The translations under genes and the position numbers were made by a program. The notes under the pieces were generated by a model that was not told the DNA's origin, searched no databases, and worked only from the letters and a program-made list of their open reading frames with translations. A stretch of DNA of 64,000 bases from Hypholoma sublateritium FD-334 SS-4 (taxonomy: Eukaryota > Basidiomycota > Agaricomycetes > Agaricales > Strophariaceae): contig KN817576.1 in NCBI GenBank assembly GCA_000827495.1, forward strand, positions 125,342 through 189,341, given 5' to 3'. This document shows, one piece after another, positions 20,906 to 32,142 of the stretch (the first letter of the stretch is position 1; each line of letters begins with the position of its first letter).

Positions 20906-22149
20906 TCATGTAGGTGAAGCACCGCTGAGAAAATCCAAAATAACCTTGAAATACCTGCCCAGCTCTATATATCAGCACCCCCAAGCACCAAGAATAAATA
21001 GTCAGCGCTACAGCACGCACCTTTCTGGCTCCTCGTACATCCCGAAGTGGGCGCTGTCCTGCAACTCAACCCATTTGACCTTCGCGATTTTCAGGAAGAA
21101 TGGGAGCACGGCACACTCTTGCGCCACGTCCTGCGGCGACGAAATCAGGAGCACCGGACATGCGATTTTGTGCAGGTCGTCGACGACGCTCCACGACTTC
21201 AGGTGCCCGACGACGTTGAACTCGGAGGGCCCCATCCTGCCGCGACCAGCGAGCGCGTTCAGCAGCCAGCGCGCATGTAATCACTGGCTGGACTCACAAT
21301 GTACGACGCACCGTCGGATTTGTCGCGACGGCGCGGAACGACGCGAGCAGATCCTCCGGCCACGGGTCCAAAGTGCACAGATGCTTCTTGTAAAATTCCA
21401 TGCAGCACGCTTGGTACTCCGCCCCGTCCGTCGTCTCGTCTGCCTCGTGCTTGCGGATAGTGCGCACGAGCTCCGCAGGGAACGCGCTGAGGAGCTGCTC
21501 GGTCCCGCGGTGCGACAGGGCGACGGACGCCGGGGCGTTCAGTATGATCAAGCGCATCAGCCCGCGCGGCGCGCGTGTGGCGGCGTACGTCGCCGCCAAG
21601 ATTCCTGGAAATTTCATATAAAAATCCGAATGAGTAACCGTTGTCCGCGCTGCGATGGGCACATACCGCCCCACGAATGCCCGAGCAGGTCGAAGTCTCC
21701 GGACACCCCCAGTGCGCCGAGCAGATTCTCGAGCTCGTCCATGAACAGCCCGAGCCCCCAGAACTCCCGGGGGACGCCCGCGCAGTGCGAGGACGCCCCG
21801 TTTCCCAGCTGGTCGTACAGAATGACGGGCCGTCTGTGCGCGCCCGCTATCAGTATATCGACGGTCGCCCGTTGCATAGCATGGCGCGAGGCGCACTGCG
21901 TACCGTGCCACGGCCCAGATCTCCTTGTGCGGGCTGTCAAGATTTAGTCAAATTATACTCGGATCGCTGGGGCGTCCGGGAAAGTATCCTTACTCACAGC
22001 ATATAATGATGCGTCATCCCCGGGCCTCCATGAAGGACGACGACGGGGCGTTGTTCGCTGCTCTTTAAGTCCCCGAAGATCTTGTACCAAGTCTGATATG
22101 TCTCCGTTCCGACGACAAAATCAACGGTCCCCGAGCTCTCAAAAGACAT
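20906..22149 (-). CDS. Alpha/beta hydrolase, proline iminopeptidase / L-amino-acid amidase-like (S33), copy A
   Basis: Six exons on the minus strand: 22149-21998, 21933-21904, 21833-21667, 21604-21298, 21236-21021 and 20954-20906, giving 306 residues. HGGPG (residues 40-44) forms the oxyanion-hole motif. GHSWGG places the nucleophile Ser at about 114. Asp in SSPQD (about 255) and His in [12 protein letters not shown] (about 282) complete the triad. These are hallmarks of the S33 proline iminopeptidase and L-amino-acid amidase group; the substrate is not predictable from sequence. No signal peptide, so probably cytosolic. Start is the ATG giving MSFESSG, matching the paralogue; an upstream in-frame ATG (22179) is less likely. 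It is a tandem duplicate of the next gene. Confidence 0.92.
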
Positions 22150-22624
22150 ATTTTCCGGCTGTAAAACAACAGCGGTCAAGAGAGGGATGAGTGCTGGGCC
22201 AAAAATATACTTGTCTCATCACTGGCAGCGCTGGATCACGCAAGACGATTTAGATCAAGTATTCTTTTTTTATATCACATCGAGACGGATCTGCGGATTA
22301 ATTCAGGTTACAAGGTAAATTCAAAGCAGACGGCCGTAGAACCCTGACTCACTTGCACGACGAGCTGAACAGGAATATTACTCGCACATTAAATATTGAT
22401 TCACGCAATTGTGACTGAAATGTATCAAGGGAATCAACAAAGACCAAATTTGATAAATCAAGTACAGTGGGCCTTCAAATCTATGAGCTTATACTAAGTT
22501 TCGGACACTTCATTGACAAATAGCCGGGGATGTCACTATTTCAGAGGGTCCACAAGTATAGAAACACATCGGGTGTTGTCCAAATAGGGGGACTTTTTCT
22601 CTTTCATTGAACGATCGCCTTGGT
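22150..22624. other. Spacer between tandem hydrolases
   Basis: Contains a word GGGCCAAAAATATACTTG (about 22196-22213) that nearly repeats GGGCCAAAAATACACTTG in the foldback element (about 3828-3845). Otherwise no gene. Confidence 0.4.
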
Positions 22625-23826
22625 TCAAGCACCCGGAGCACCATTGAGGAAACCCATAACGACCTCGAAATACCTTTCAAAACGACGATGAATATTAATT
22701 AATATTCCATTGGTCAAAGTAGAAGCACCTACCGCTCAGATTCCTCATACATGGCGAGATGTGTGCTATTCTGAAGTTCGACCCACTTGATCTTCGGGAC
22801 CTTTGAGAAAAACGGCAACACCGCACACTCTTGCGTGACGTCTTGGGGAGCTGATATCAAGAGCACCGGACAGGCAATGTTGTGCAGATCATCAACTGTG
22901 GTCCACGATTTCATGGTACCGGTAATGTCAAACTCGGTGGGGCCCATCCTGCATCAAGGGATATGTTCTCCTCAGCAATAACATCGATGTCACCTTAGGC
23001 TTCACTCACAGTGTTCGGCGAACAGCTGGATTGGTCTCTACACCTTGGAACGCCGCGATGAGGCTCTGGGGCCACGGGTCCAGTGTGCAGAAATGTTTCT
23101 TATGGAACTGCGCGCAGCAGGAGAGATATTCAGCGGCAGTAATGGTGCCATCGGCTTCGTGCTTGCGTATAATGCTAACGAATTCCGGAGGGAATCGACT
23201 GAGAAGCTGATTCGTTCCTTGTACAGACAATTCAACTGAGGCGGGGGCGTTCACAATAACGAGCCGCTTCAAGCCCGCAGGCGCTCTTGTGGCGGCGTAC
23301 TGCCCTGCTAGCATGCCTGGGGATAATGAGTCACAGACATACTTGTAAAATCCCAAGTCGTACCTCCCCAGGAATGGCCAAGGAGATCAAAATCGTTCGC
23401 GACCTCCAACGATCTCAGAAGGTTATCTAACTCATCCAAAAACAGTTCCGGCGTCCAGAATTCCAGAGGAGCTCCTAAGCAGAGCGAGGAAGACCCATTT
23501 CCAAGTTGGTCATAAAATATAACGGGGCGTCTATCCCGACCGTCAATTGAACCACCGCGACGGTGGGTGTGACATGGACAGTATAGCTTACCCTCCTTGT
23601 GTCCACAAATCAGCATGGGGTCTGTACTTATTCAGTGAACATGCGAAGAGGTATCTAATATCCTGAAAGCTCACAGCATATATCGATGGGACATCCCTGG
23701 GCCACCATGCAGTATCACGACCGGTCGGTACTGACTGCGCTTCAGATCGCCGTAGATCGTAAACGACGTCTGATAAGTCTCCGAGCCGATGACAAAGTCA
23801 ACTTTTCCTGTTGTCTCAGAGCTCAT
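22625..23826 (-). CDS. Alpha/beta hydrolase, proline iminopeptidase / L-amino-acid amidase-like (S33), copy B
   Basis: Paralogue of copy A with exactly the same exon lengths (152, 30, 167, 307, 216 and 49 nt) and phases: 23826-23675, 23621-23592, 23530-23364, 23316-23010, 22948-22733 and 22673-22625. It also encodes 306 residues. Starts MSSETTGKVDFVIGSETYQT. HGGPG, GHSWGG, Asp in SAPQD and His in NSTHLAMYEE are all kept, so both copies look catalytically competent. Intron sequences differ strongly while exons stay alignable, which points to an older duplication kept by selection. Confidence 0.92.
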
Positions 23827-24310
23827 TGGACCTCAGTTGGGAAATTGGGATGAAAGTGCGTGTTTATCGTTCGTCCCTTGTGGTATGCGAGTCCGAGTCA
23901 CGTCGGATCGCGAGGCGCGCCGCGCGTTCTCAACGCGTTCTGCCTGCAGTTCTCACGCGGCGTTTAAGTATGTATTTTTAGGTCACGTACTACCTACCTA
24001 CCGTATATCTAGAAAACCAACCATTTTTATGACTGTACAAAATTGCATGGTCATTAGTTAAACAGGTTATTGACACCTCACTCAGAGGCAGCCGTGGCAG
24101 AAAACCGTTTTCTTTGCTACTGTTGCGTATAATCACTTTACGCATGTTAGCCTCAAAACTTCCATGCCAGACAGTTCAAATCATCTCCTAGTAATTGCAC
24201 GCCAAGTTACCGAGAAAATCATAGAAATCAGTTGTATATGAAATGCTATGTGATGCTCTGGGCGCTACAAAATCAAGTATTTATTCTATCTCATTCGGAG
24301 GGGATTTTCA
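23827..24310. other. Intergenic
   Basis: AT-rich, no gene or repeat recognised. The 90-codon ORF at 23789-24061 is a shadow. Confidence 0.4.
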
Positions 24311-25586
24311 TCAGTCGAAAACAAAGCCCCCGTCAATGGCAATCTAAAATCCAACATCTTGATAAGCATTTAATCACGAACGTTATGTATAGGTGGCTTA
24401 CACTCTGCCCAGTTATGAAGCGGGCCTCATATGAGGTTAGGTACGATACCAACCCAGCGACATCCTCAGTCGAACCATTGAAGCCCATCGCATTGATAGG
24501 TTTACTCTAGCGGTACGGGTCAGCGGTGCTCGGCGCTCAGCTTCCATTTCAAAGAACTTCTGTCCGACTTACAACGTCTACGGCGTTGGCAGGATCCCCG
24601 GGCGCCACTACATGCTTTATTGAATCGTCTGTGGGTTCAGTAGATCAGCGGGACAATTTTCCTTCAATGGTTAGCGGATGGGAGTATGGAGCACATACAC
24701 ATGTCAGTCTCAATGAGCCCCGGCGCATATGCATTTACGGTTATCCCATGACACGCTAGCTCCTGAGCTGGAAGACCATCCGAATAAGCGGGCTACCAAA
24801 GCATAGAGAAGGGTGGCTAAACCTATCGCCTGGGTTAGTCCTCTGACAGCAAACTTGCTCGCTCCATAGGCCGAAAATCCCGCGCACCCTATTTGATATC
24901 GTTTAGTCATGATTAAGAGCCTGCATGAACTTTGTTTGTGTAACCACCTTTCTTTCCTGCCACCGATGCAGCACCTATAATTCTGCCGCCACGGCCCTGC
25001 TTGACCATCTGGTCCGCTCCGTATTTATAACACAAAAACACACCCCGTGCGTTGACTCTGAATATCTTGTCCCACTCTTCGACGGTCGCTAGATAATTCG
25101 GTGTTAATGAATTGTAACTTTAAAACAGAGAAGATATCCATGTACTCTGTGCGAACGGTTTTAATTGGCAAACACCCGCATTGGCGATCATCTATTTATT
25201 CCCGTATTCAAACAATCAGTATCTCCTCAAGACGTGAGGATGATAGTATTGCGTACCACATCGACGCTTCCCAGGTTCTGTACAGTACTGTCCACGAGGC
25301 GTTGGACATCACTTTCCACAGATACGTCGCCGTGATAAATACAGGTCTTTCTTCCCAGCTGCGAAATTAAGTCAGAGACTTCTCGAAGCTTGTGTTCTGC
25401 AGCCGGAAGATCGTTTAGAGACACGTCGAGCCCGTCGTTAGCGAGTTGCAACGCAATAGCGCGCCCAATTCCTGTAGCGGCGCCTGTAACAACTGCGACG
25501 CGCCCAGGAGCCCTCGAGGCGATTCCACGTCGGACGATGACTTTAGAGAAATTCTGCTTCAATATAAACCTTGTGGTAGCGAGCAT
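24311..25586 (-). CDS. Short-chain dehydrogenase/reductase (SDR), diacetyl/acetoin-reductase-like
   Basis: NAD(P)(H)-dependent oxidoreductase of the classical SDR fold. Eight minus-strand exons: 25586-25257, 25191-25146, 25088-24948, 24888-24823, 24767-24699, 24628-24573, 24506-24402 and 24343-24311, giving 281 residues. TGAATGIG (residues 34-41) binds the nucleotide, ANAG follows at the start of exon 2, Ser is in IIGAASVAG, and YGASK gives catalytic Tyr180 and Lys184. ITVNAYAPGLIETD and ITGQS...IAIDGGF are usual C-terminal signatures. The basic N-terminus with few acidic residues could be a mitochondrial presequence. Exons 2, 6 and 8 are very short (46, 56 and 33 nt), so automated predictors could call the gene broken. 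Substrate unknown. Joins around exon 6 are least certain. Confidence 0.85.
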
Positions 25587-25804
25587 TTTGAGATTCGAGG
25601 GAAGGGAATTGTCTAGCGTCCTGTAGAGTCAACCATTGCCTTTTTATAGGGCCTCAGAAGATAGGTACATGTCACCGGCTGCTGAATCGTCTATAAGAGC
25701 AGAAAGGGGGCATGTGGCTGCAGGTAGTTCTTCTGCCATTCAAGGGAGATATGCAATTATAAGGTTGAGCGTGATGTTCGTAATCAAAGCGTTGTTGATT
25801 ATAA

Positions 25805-26592
25805 CAGTGATGTGCCGGTTATGTAACTGTTCTCACAGTTAGTAACTGTTACGATTTGGTTAATAACAGTTACTAGTGTGATGGGAACTATAACTTGTAT
25901 ACCAAATATGGTATCCCGGAGTGGCCGGAACGTTCGGCACTCGCCGTGAACTTGTGATAACTCTCAATCGCAAAGCCTCTTGAGGCTTGCGGCGAATGTA
26001 TGTGGAGATTCTAGTGATGTTCTGGCCTAACATTCCGACAAGCTACACTGGAATTTATTGGAAAGTAAGCATAAAATAAATTGGTGCGTCAATCAAGCCT
26101 CAATGAGCAAATAGTCGGATTTGATTGGACATACTGCACTTTTACTGCACTGTCTGGNTGCGAAGACCTCTTTATATGCGTATGATCTTGACAAGTGAGG
26201 AACACATTATACATTATTCTGTACCTTTCCAAGTAGTTCCACCATCCAGTACAACCTTCAATTGACCTTCAATATCTTTGTATCTTACTTTGCTAACGTT
26301 ATGAATCCTGCATATGCCTTTATAGGCATGGGTATATGCCTCAGAAATACACTGAAGTCCAAAAAATGTTCTGTAACGACGAAGTTGCGACGAAGCTTGG
26401 AAGAGGTAACGACGAAGTCAGGAGTTATTGATGGAATTTCTCACACCTGCGGTTATTTCCCCAGCCTCGCGTCAACCCTGGACAAAATGCCTGAGAAAGT
26501 TATTTGATGGATAACTGTTACTAACTGTTATGGAACTGAACCAAAACTATGACCGTAACTGCGGTTAATCAGTTACTAACCGTGCATCACTG
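25805..26592. mobile_element. Non-autonomous hAT-type element (788 bp) with perfect 8-bp target-site duplication
   Basis: The left end is CAGTGATGTGCCGGTTA; the right end, reverse complemented, is CAGTGATGCACGGTTAG. Flanks are GATTATAA on both sides (25797-25804 and 26593-26600). CAGTG ends and an 8-bp duplication fit hAT elements. Subterminal regions carry repeated TAACTGTTA/GTTACTAAC motifs in both orientations, plausible transposase-binding repeats. No transposase ORF is visible, so it needs a helper in trans. One N lies at about 26159. Confidence 0.88.
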
Positions 26593-27279
26593 GATTATAA
26601 GGCACTTTCTAAATTTGCGACAATATCTCCAGTCGTGGAAGGAAGCCCTGTGAGAGAACTGGCGTGGAATTGGTTAAGCACCGCTCGCAAGATTATATAC
26701 GCCGACGTCTTCCCAGTGGTTGTCGGATCTGGGAGAAGTTCCATTCACTTATTGACACAGCAGCTTGAAAATGATACGGATCCAGGGATCTCCTGACTAC
26801 TAGTTCGTGCCAGTGCGAACCCATAGACGAGCGGCCATCTTTGAACATCGATACCATGACAAAGAGGTGTTCGGGGTGGCGTTCAACGGGTCAGTTCAAG
26901 GTCAGTTGCATAGTTCTTGTAATTGAGGCAATGTAATTGCAATGTAACGTACTTTTATTCTTTATATCACATGGCGCCGGCGGATGCCGCTCACTGGAGT
27001 AACACTTAGGTACAACAGCCCGCTGTGCTCCCTTGGGCGACCATTTCTCCTTCAGCTGTTTTACAAAAATTGGAATACCGATTTAAAAGCTTTCCCCCTT
27101 CAATTCCCCCTAGATGATTTAACACTATGCAGAGATAGAATAGACAGCTTTTGGTCCAGCCGGAGGATGGGTGGGTACAAGCTTCTATTAGGTGAGCGGC
27201 AGATTATCTACACACATACACAGTAATGTACATTGAATATATTTCCGATTTTTCTGATATCGCAGGCTGAGCTGTAACC
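26593..27279. other. Intergenic, 3' flank of phosphomannose isomerase
   Basis: No gene recognised. Confidence 0.4.
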
Positions 27280-28719
27280 TCAGTCGGCTTCCACGAAGGC
27301 GCGGTACACCACAAACTCCGTGGCTCCTGTATTATCCAGCTTGATGTCCGTATTAGCTCCAATAAAAAAGACATCGCCCAATGCAAGCTCCATGACTTCC
27401 AATGTGTCCTCACCCCAAGTAATTTGCCCATTTCCATCCGTGACGACTACGACACTAGGACCGCGAATCGCTCGATGAAACTCGTTCCGTCGTGGGGAGA
27501 CTTTGGTTTGAACGACGCTGAATTCCGGAATTGGAGGATCGTACAGCTTCGGGGATACATCGCCAGAAGCCTTCGAAGAGGGGCTGAAGTTCCTGGTGTG
27601 AACAACGTGCTTACTCGGTGGCCCAGCGATGTAAGTCAACCCGGAAACGAGTGCAGAGATATCTCGAAGTTTCGGCGTGAGCCCAGCACGGATGACATTA
27701 TCGGAATTGGCCATGCACTCGATGCATTCTGAAATAAACGATAAATATATATGAAGACAGAAAATCGCAAAAAGGTACCTCCGGAGATGTATGCATGGGG
27801 TTCCCCTGCGCCGAGAAAGATAGCCTCTCCAGGATGTAGAGTAACATAGTTGAGAACGAAGGCGCAAAATATGCCGATATCTCCGGGAAATTGATCATTG
27901 AGCTTCATCACTAGCTTGACCAGGTCTCCGTCCTCGCCTTCCTTCGTCTCTCCTGCACGGTAGCGCCGGATAATGGCATCAAGTTGTTTTTTGACGTCCG
28001 ATATGTCGGCATTCATGAGAGCGGAAAAGAGTTGTTTGAGAGCATCCTTTTCTTGAGCGCCTTGTGGCGTAGACGATTTGGCTGCAGAGAGAAACTGCTC
28101 TACCGCAGAGGCTGGAATGAGGGCGCGTAACTCTGGCGTGCTTTCCAGTACAGCAGCAATGTCGGGCAATGGCCGGAAACCACATAGTGCCTTGAAGGTA
28201 GTTATCGCAAGCGCCATCTCCGGCTTGTGGTTTGGATCTAGGGTATTTTAGATAGAAAATACGGCGAAAGGGGAAAACCCTTACCTTTGTAGATGTCCGG
28301 ATGTTCTGCATGTAGCTTCTCTGCTGTTGTCTTGTCTGGGTGACTCTGAATGCTCAACGCCTTATGGATGGAGAGAACTTTGAAAAGAAACGGTAGATTC
28401 CCGTTGCCCGCATCGAACTTGTCGGCCACCGCTCGCCCAATGAGTTCTGGATGGTCCGCCAGGTAATCGGACAGCACTACATTCGATGATTGCACAAGTG
28501 AGGGCGACTTCGGATGTGTGCCCATCCACAACTATTCCAGCCATAAAAACAAGAACAGTTCTACAACGGGACTCGTACCTCTGCATAGGGCGCCGCTTCA
28601 TCGATCTCGAATCCCGGAAGTTTCGATGATGTGGCAAATTGGGCAACTTTGGAGGTTTTTCCTATCTTGCCCCAGTCATATTGTTGAACAGTTGGTATGA
28701 TCTTGAACACTGTGGCCAT
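27280..28719 (-). CDS. Mannose-6-phosphate isomerase, type I (phosphomannose isomerase)
   Basis: Zinc enzyme that interconverts fructose-6-phosphate and mannose-6-phosphate, feeding GDP-mannose for N-glycans, mannans and GPI anchors; cytosolic. Four exons: 28719-28579, 28531-28285, 28237-27779 and 27728-27280, giving 431 residues, a normal length. MATVFKIIP...QYDWGKIG starts the protein; LWMGTHPKSPS (about residue 48), LPFLFKVLSIHKALSIQSHPDK (about 95-115), GAGEPHAYISG and CMANSDNVIRAGLTPK are signature blocks of the type I family, including zinc ligands (Gln, His, Glu, His). The ending FVVYRAFVEAD is typical. Orthologue of yeast PMI40. Confidence 0.95.
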
Positions 28720-29012
28720 CGTGAGGGTTCGAGGGCAAGGAGACTGATAGAGAATAGAGGCATGACGCTTTACGGGATATGACGAGGACGAACGTTCGGC
28801 CAAAACGAGCGGGCGGAGTAAAATCGGAGACTTCGGAGTTTCGAACCTCAAGAATGTGCCATCATTGTATACCTACTTTTATGTACGTAATCATGTACAT
28901 GTATGGTATCTTTCAGGGCCCCAATAATGATCAAAATCGAAAATGCATGTTAATCAATCGAAATCTATCGAAACAAAGTCTGCAGGGTTGTTGCAGGGCT
29001 CTCGTTTCACTG

Positions 29013-30740
29013 CTAGTCAGTAAATCCATACTGCTGCTTGATGTCGGCGCAGACTTCCAACCATCGCCTGCCGAGCTCTTCGAAGTCGCCAATCTGGAAT
29101 CCAACGGTAAGCTTCGAAAGTATATCTGAAAAAAGTTGTACGGACCTCATTCCAGACTTGAGCGCTGCAACGAGTCCACCAAGAATTGTTATGAAAATAG
29201 GAAGCAGAAAACGCATTTTTTGCGAGGATGGCATTGCGCATGCTTTCTGCTGCGGCTGCCATATTGGGAAAATCGACAGGAAGGGGTAAGGCTACGTTCA
29301 CCTATGCGTACCAGGCTGTTCAGAGACGAAGTTGCCAGTAAGTTAGCCACCTACCATATTCAAGGTGAGTTCCCCGTCGGGATCCATGACGCTTGTTCCG
29401 AGAACCTTGGCGAGCGCCTGACCGCCCTTAATCGCGAGGCTGTGGCAATACTCGTTGATCTTCTCTTCTCCTCCCATCCACTCCCGAAATTCAATGGCTG
29501 TATTCAAAAATTGTCAGAACTCTTCAGGAAAAGGTGTTCAGAAGGCCGGCTCACCATCCGTTACAGTTATATAGGATGAATAATCAATAGTACCATTCCC
29601 TGTAAAGGAGCTGTCGGTAAGTATCCTCTTCAATCGAGAAGCAGATTACACATACAGTCAAATTGTACCACAAAATTAGGTCCTGTACGATCTTTCGGAG
29701 AAATGTATGTATGGGATGTGGGGATAGAGCACTTGATTATGTGCTGGTTCCTGTATTCATTGTCAGTTGTTGAGCCGATATCTAGAGATACGATCAAGAC
29801 TAACCGCTCAGGGACATAAAGGACTGCACAAGACCTCCTCGCGGACAACCACTTATGACAATTCTATAATACGCAAGTATAAATTCAAGTGCCACTCAAT
29901 ATGAATCCAGCCATTGATCACATACCGAGATCCAGAAGTCAGGATCGATCTTGTGAAGATCAAGTCCGACCTCCTGGCCGATTGAGTGGGCAGCATCGAT
30001 GAGACTGAATATGCCCTCCTGCTTGCATATCTTGACCATTTCTTTCCAAGGAAGTAGGACACCAGGATTTGAAACTATACCGTCAATCACAGCAACCCGT
30101 TTCTTGTTCGGCTTTGCCGGGTTGGCATGGATGTGCTGCTTGAACGTCTCCAATATATCTGCGTGGGTCATTGGAAATTCGAGATTGATGACACATTTTG
30201 TAGGATGAGGCGGGACATCTGTAAGATATTGCACTGTGCGGGAAACAGATCCATACGTCGTGGTGACTAGGTAAGGAACGGTTAAGTAAGTAGAGAATCC
30301 TATGTATAACTCTGCGGCCCGGCGACGGCTAGCCGCTAAAATGGGATTGAACGCACACGCGAAAATGATATCGCCTTCTTCCCAGTCAAAGTTCCGCAAA
30401 ACAGTGTTGACTCCCATGGAGGCGTTGGGCACGAAAACTACTTCATCGCGATTGGCCCCAATGATCTGAGCGACTCGGCTGCGCGCCTCATCTAGCATGG
30501 GCTTGAAATCGATGCGATGGAACAAATCAGGGTTGGCCTCGATGCGGTCCGAGAGCGCTCTGATAGCTTCGAGAACAGGTCGAGGAGTCGTTCCATATGA
30601 ACCTGGTTACAAAATATTAGTATACATCTCAGAAGACACGTAGAGGACATGCCGTTGTTCAAATTCAGATAAGACGGGTCGAGAGCGAAATATTTGAGCA
30701 TTGCATGCCCAAACTCTGGCTTTTCTTCTTTGTACGCCAT
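29013..30740 (-). CDS. Class V aminotransferase-like PLP enzyme (isopenicillin-N-epimerase / Egt2-like)
   Basis: Eight exons: 30740-30653, 30602-29926, 29863-29805, 29750-29656, 29599-29555, 29497-29355, 29301-29146 and 29093-29013, giving 447 residues. [30 protein letters not shown] is the usual N-terminal motif. [30 protein letters not shown] and [10 protein letters not shown] follow. NCHKW carries the PLP-binding Lys (about 259). [11 protein letters not shown] and [18 protein letters not shown] are further family blocks. In fungi this group includes Egt2, the hercynylcysteine-sulfoxide lyase of ergothioneine synthesis, but related proteins of unknown function exist, so the role is tentative. 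The first intron appears to use a GC donor (G^GCATGT...CAG); a GT donor cannot keep the NNGSYG motif in frame. A stretch near [20 protein letters not shown] might contain a further small intron. Confidence 0.85.
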
Positions 30741-32142
30741 TGGATTGCTTAATATCTGTGCAGGGGAATGCAAAAAGATAATGGTCGTTGACGGTAAGTT
30801 GACGGTGAGAGCTATATCCCAACTTGTCGATGATCTATGCGATAGGGAAAATATCAGCGCCACCACGTGATGAGCGCGTCGCGCCAGACGCGTAGTAAAT
30901 CGTTACTCAGTACTCACCAGACTAATCTGCACGGAGTAAGAGCAGAAAACGGCAGGGCGGAGAATTTCTCGCTTAAATTTGCGATGGAATAATGGCTTGG
31001 ACGGGGCTTTATACAGGTTTTCACAGAAAAAATGACTCGTTGAGGTCTAACAGGCACCAAGGCCGAGTCATGAACATCGGTGTTATTCACATGCTGCGCG
31101 ATAATATTGAGCTTTCGGCCGTTAAATTTCAGTAAAGATACGAAGAGCCGACAATTAACATAAGTAGAAGCGGCTCGTCTCCACACTACTAAAAAGTTCA
31201 TATCCAGTAGAATAACAAGGCGATTTGATAACAGGGGTTAAAGGACAAGTTTAATGATAGGAATGACAGGTATTGCTATTCAAAGTTTACCGATTCATCA
31301 TCTCCTTAATGCGATGTTTCTTTAAATTTGCAATAGATTTGTTTAAATGCTTTATGTATACCTCGTTCCAGATTTGTATGGGACCCTCCTCTGAATACAC
31401 ACTACCTGCAACTCGGCCGGAACCCGATGAGCAGAGGCAGGGGTAATGTGGGGAAGGCCCGATATTATCCTTAACTAAGTGACGGATTCCGATGTCTAAA
31501 ATTCTATATAAGCATTTGTCGCCAGAGCTAATAACTACCAGGTCCGACTATCACGCTATTAGAGTATGTGCAAAGTAGGTGGGCACTCTCACCGTGCGGT
31601 ACAGAAGAGTACGCACATAAGATGGGAACGGCGGTAGTCCCCAATTGATAAACTGAAGGTATTTACTCAGCTTGTCTATAATAGGGCACGCGTCTGCATT
31701 GTAGGGAAACTATTGAAGAGTAGTAATCCGTCATGAACTTATTGCCTGAGAAGAAACAAATCCGAACTACATATATTTATCTTTGATGCTGTGTAGAGAC
31801 ATTCAATCATGATAATCACTGCTAGGTGTGATCCTGAATCAGACAATGTCGATGATCAGAGCTTGAGGTAAGGTAATTCTGTCAGTTCCAGTATCATATT
31901 CCGTCGCTGATATATTTTCCTACTCCTGAATGATAGATCATTGAACTGTGATCGACGACCCCAGAAGCGCCGAATTTCTCACCCACGGTATCATTAAATA
32001 CTGGTGCATCGCGGCTGAGAGTAGTAACCTTGCAGACTGGCTGGGCACCTCCCGCCGAATGAACTAGAATATTGCAACGCTCAATCTCACGCTCTTTCTA
32101 CTCTGCTAGTCAGAGAACCGTTTAGTTGCAAGTTCTACGACC
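30741..32142. other. Intergenic (1.4 kb), divergent promoters
   Basis: Lies between the leftward aminotransferase gene and the rightward DUF6533-like gene. AT-rich with many short words but no coding or repeat structure I can support. Confidence 0.4.

Noticed and set aside
22196..22213. Short word shared with the foldback element at 3828-3845 (one mismatch in 18 bases)
   Set aside because: Too short to claim an insertion; could be chance or a tiny relic.
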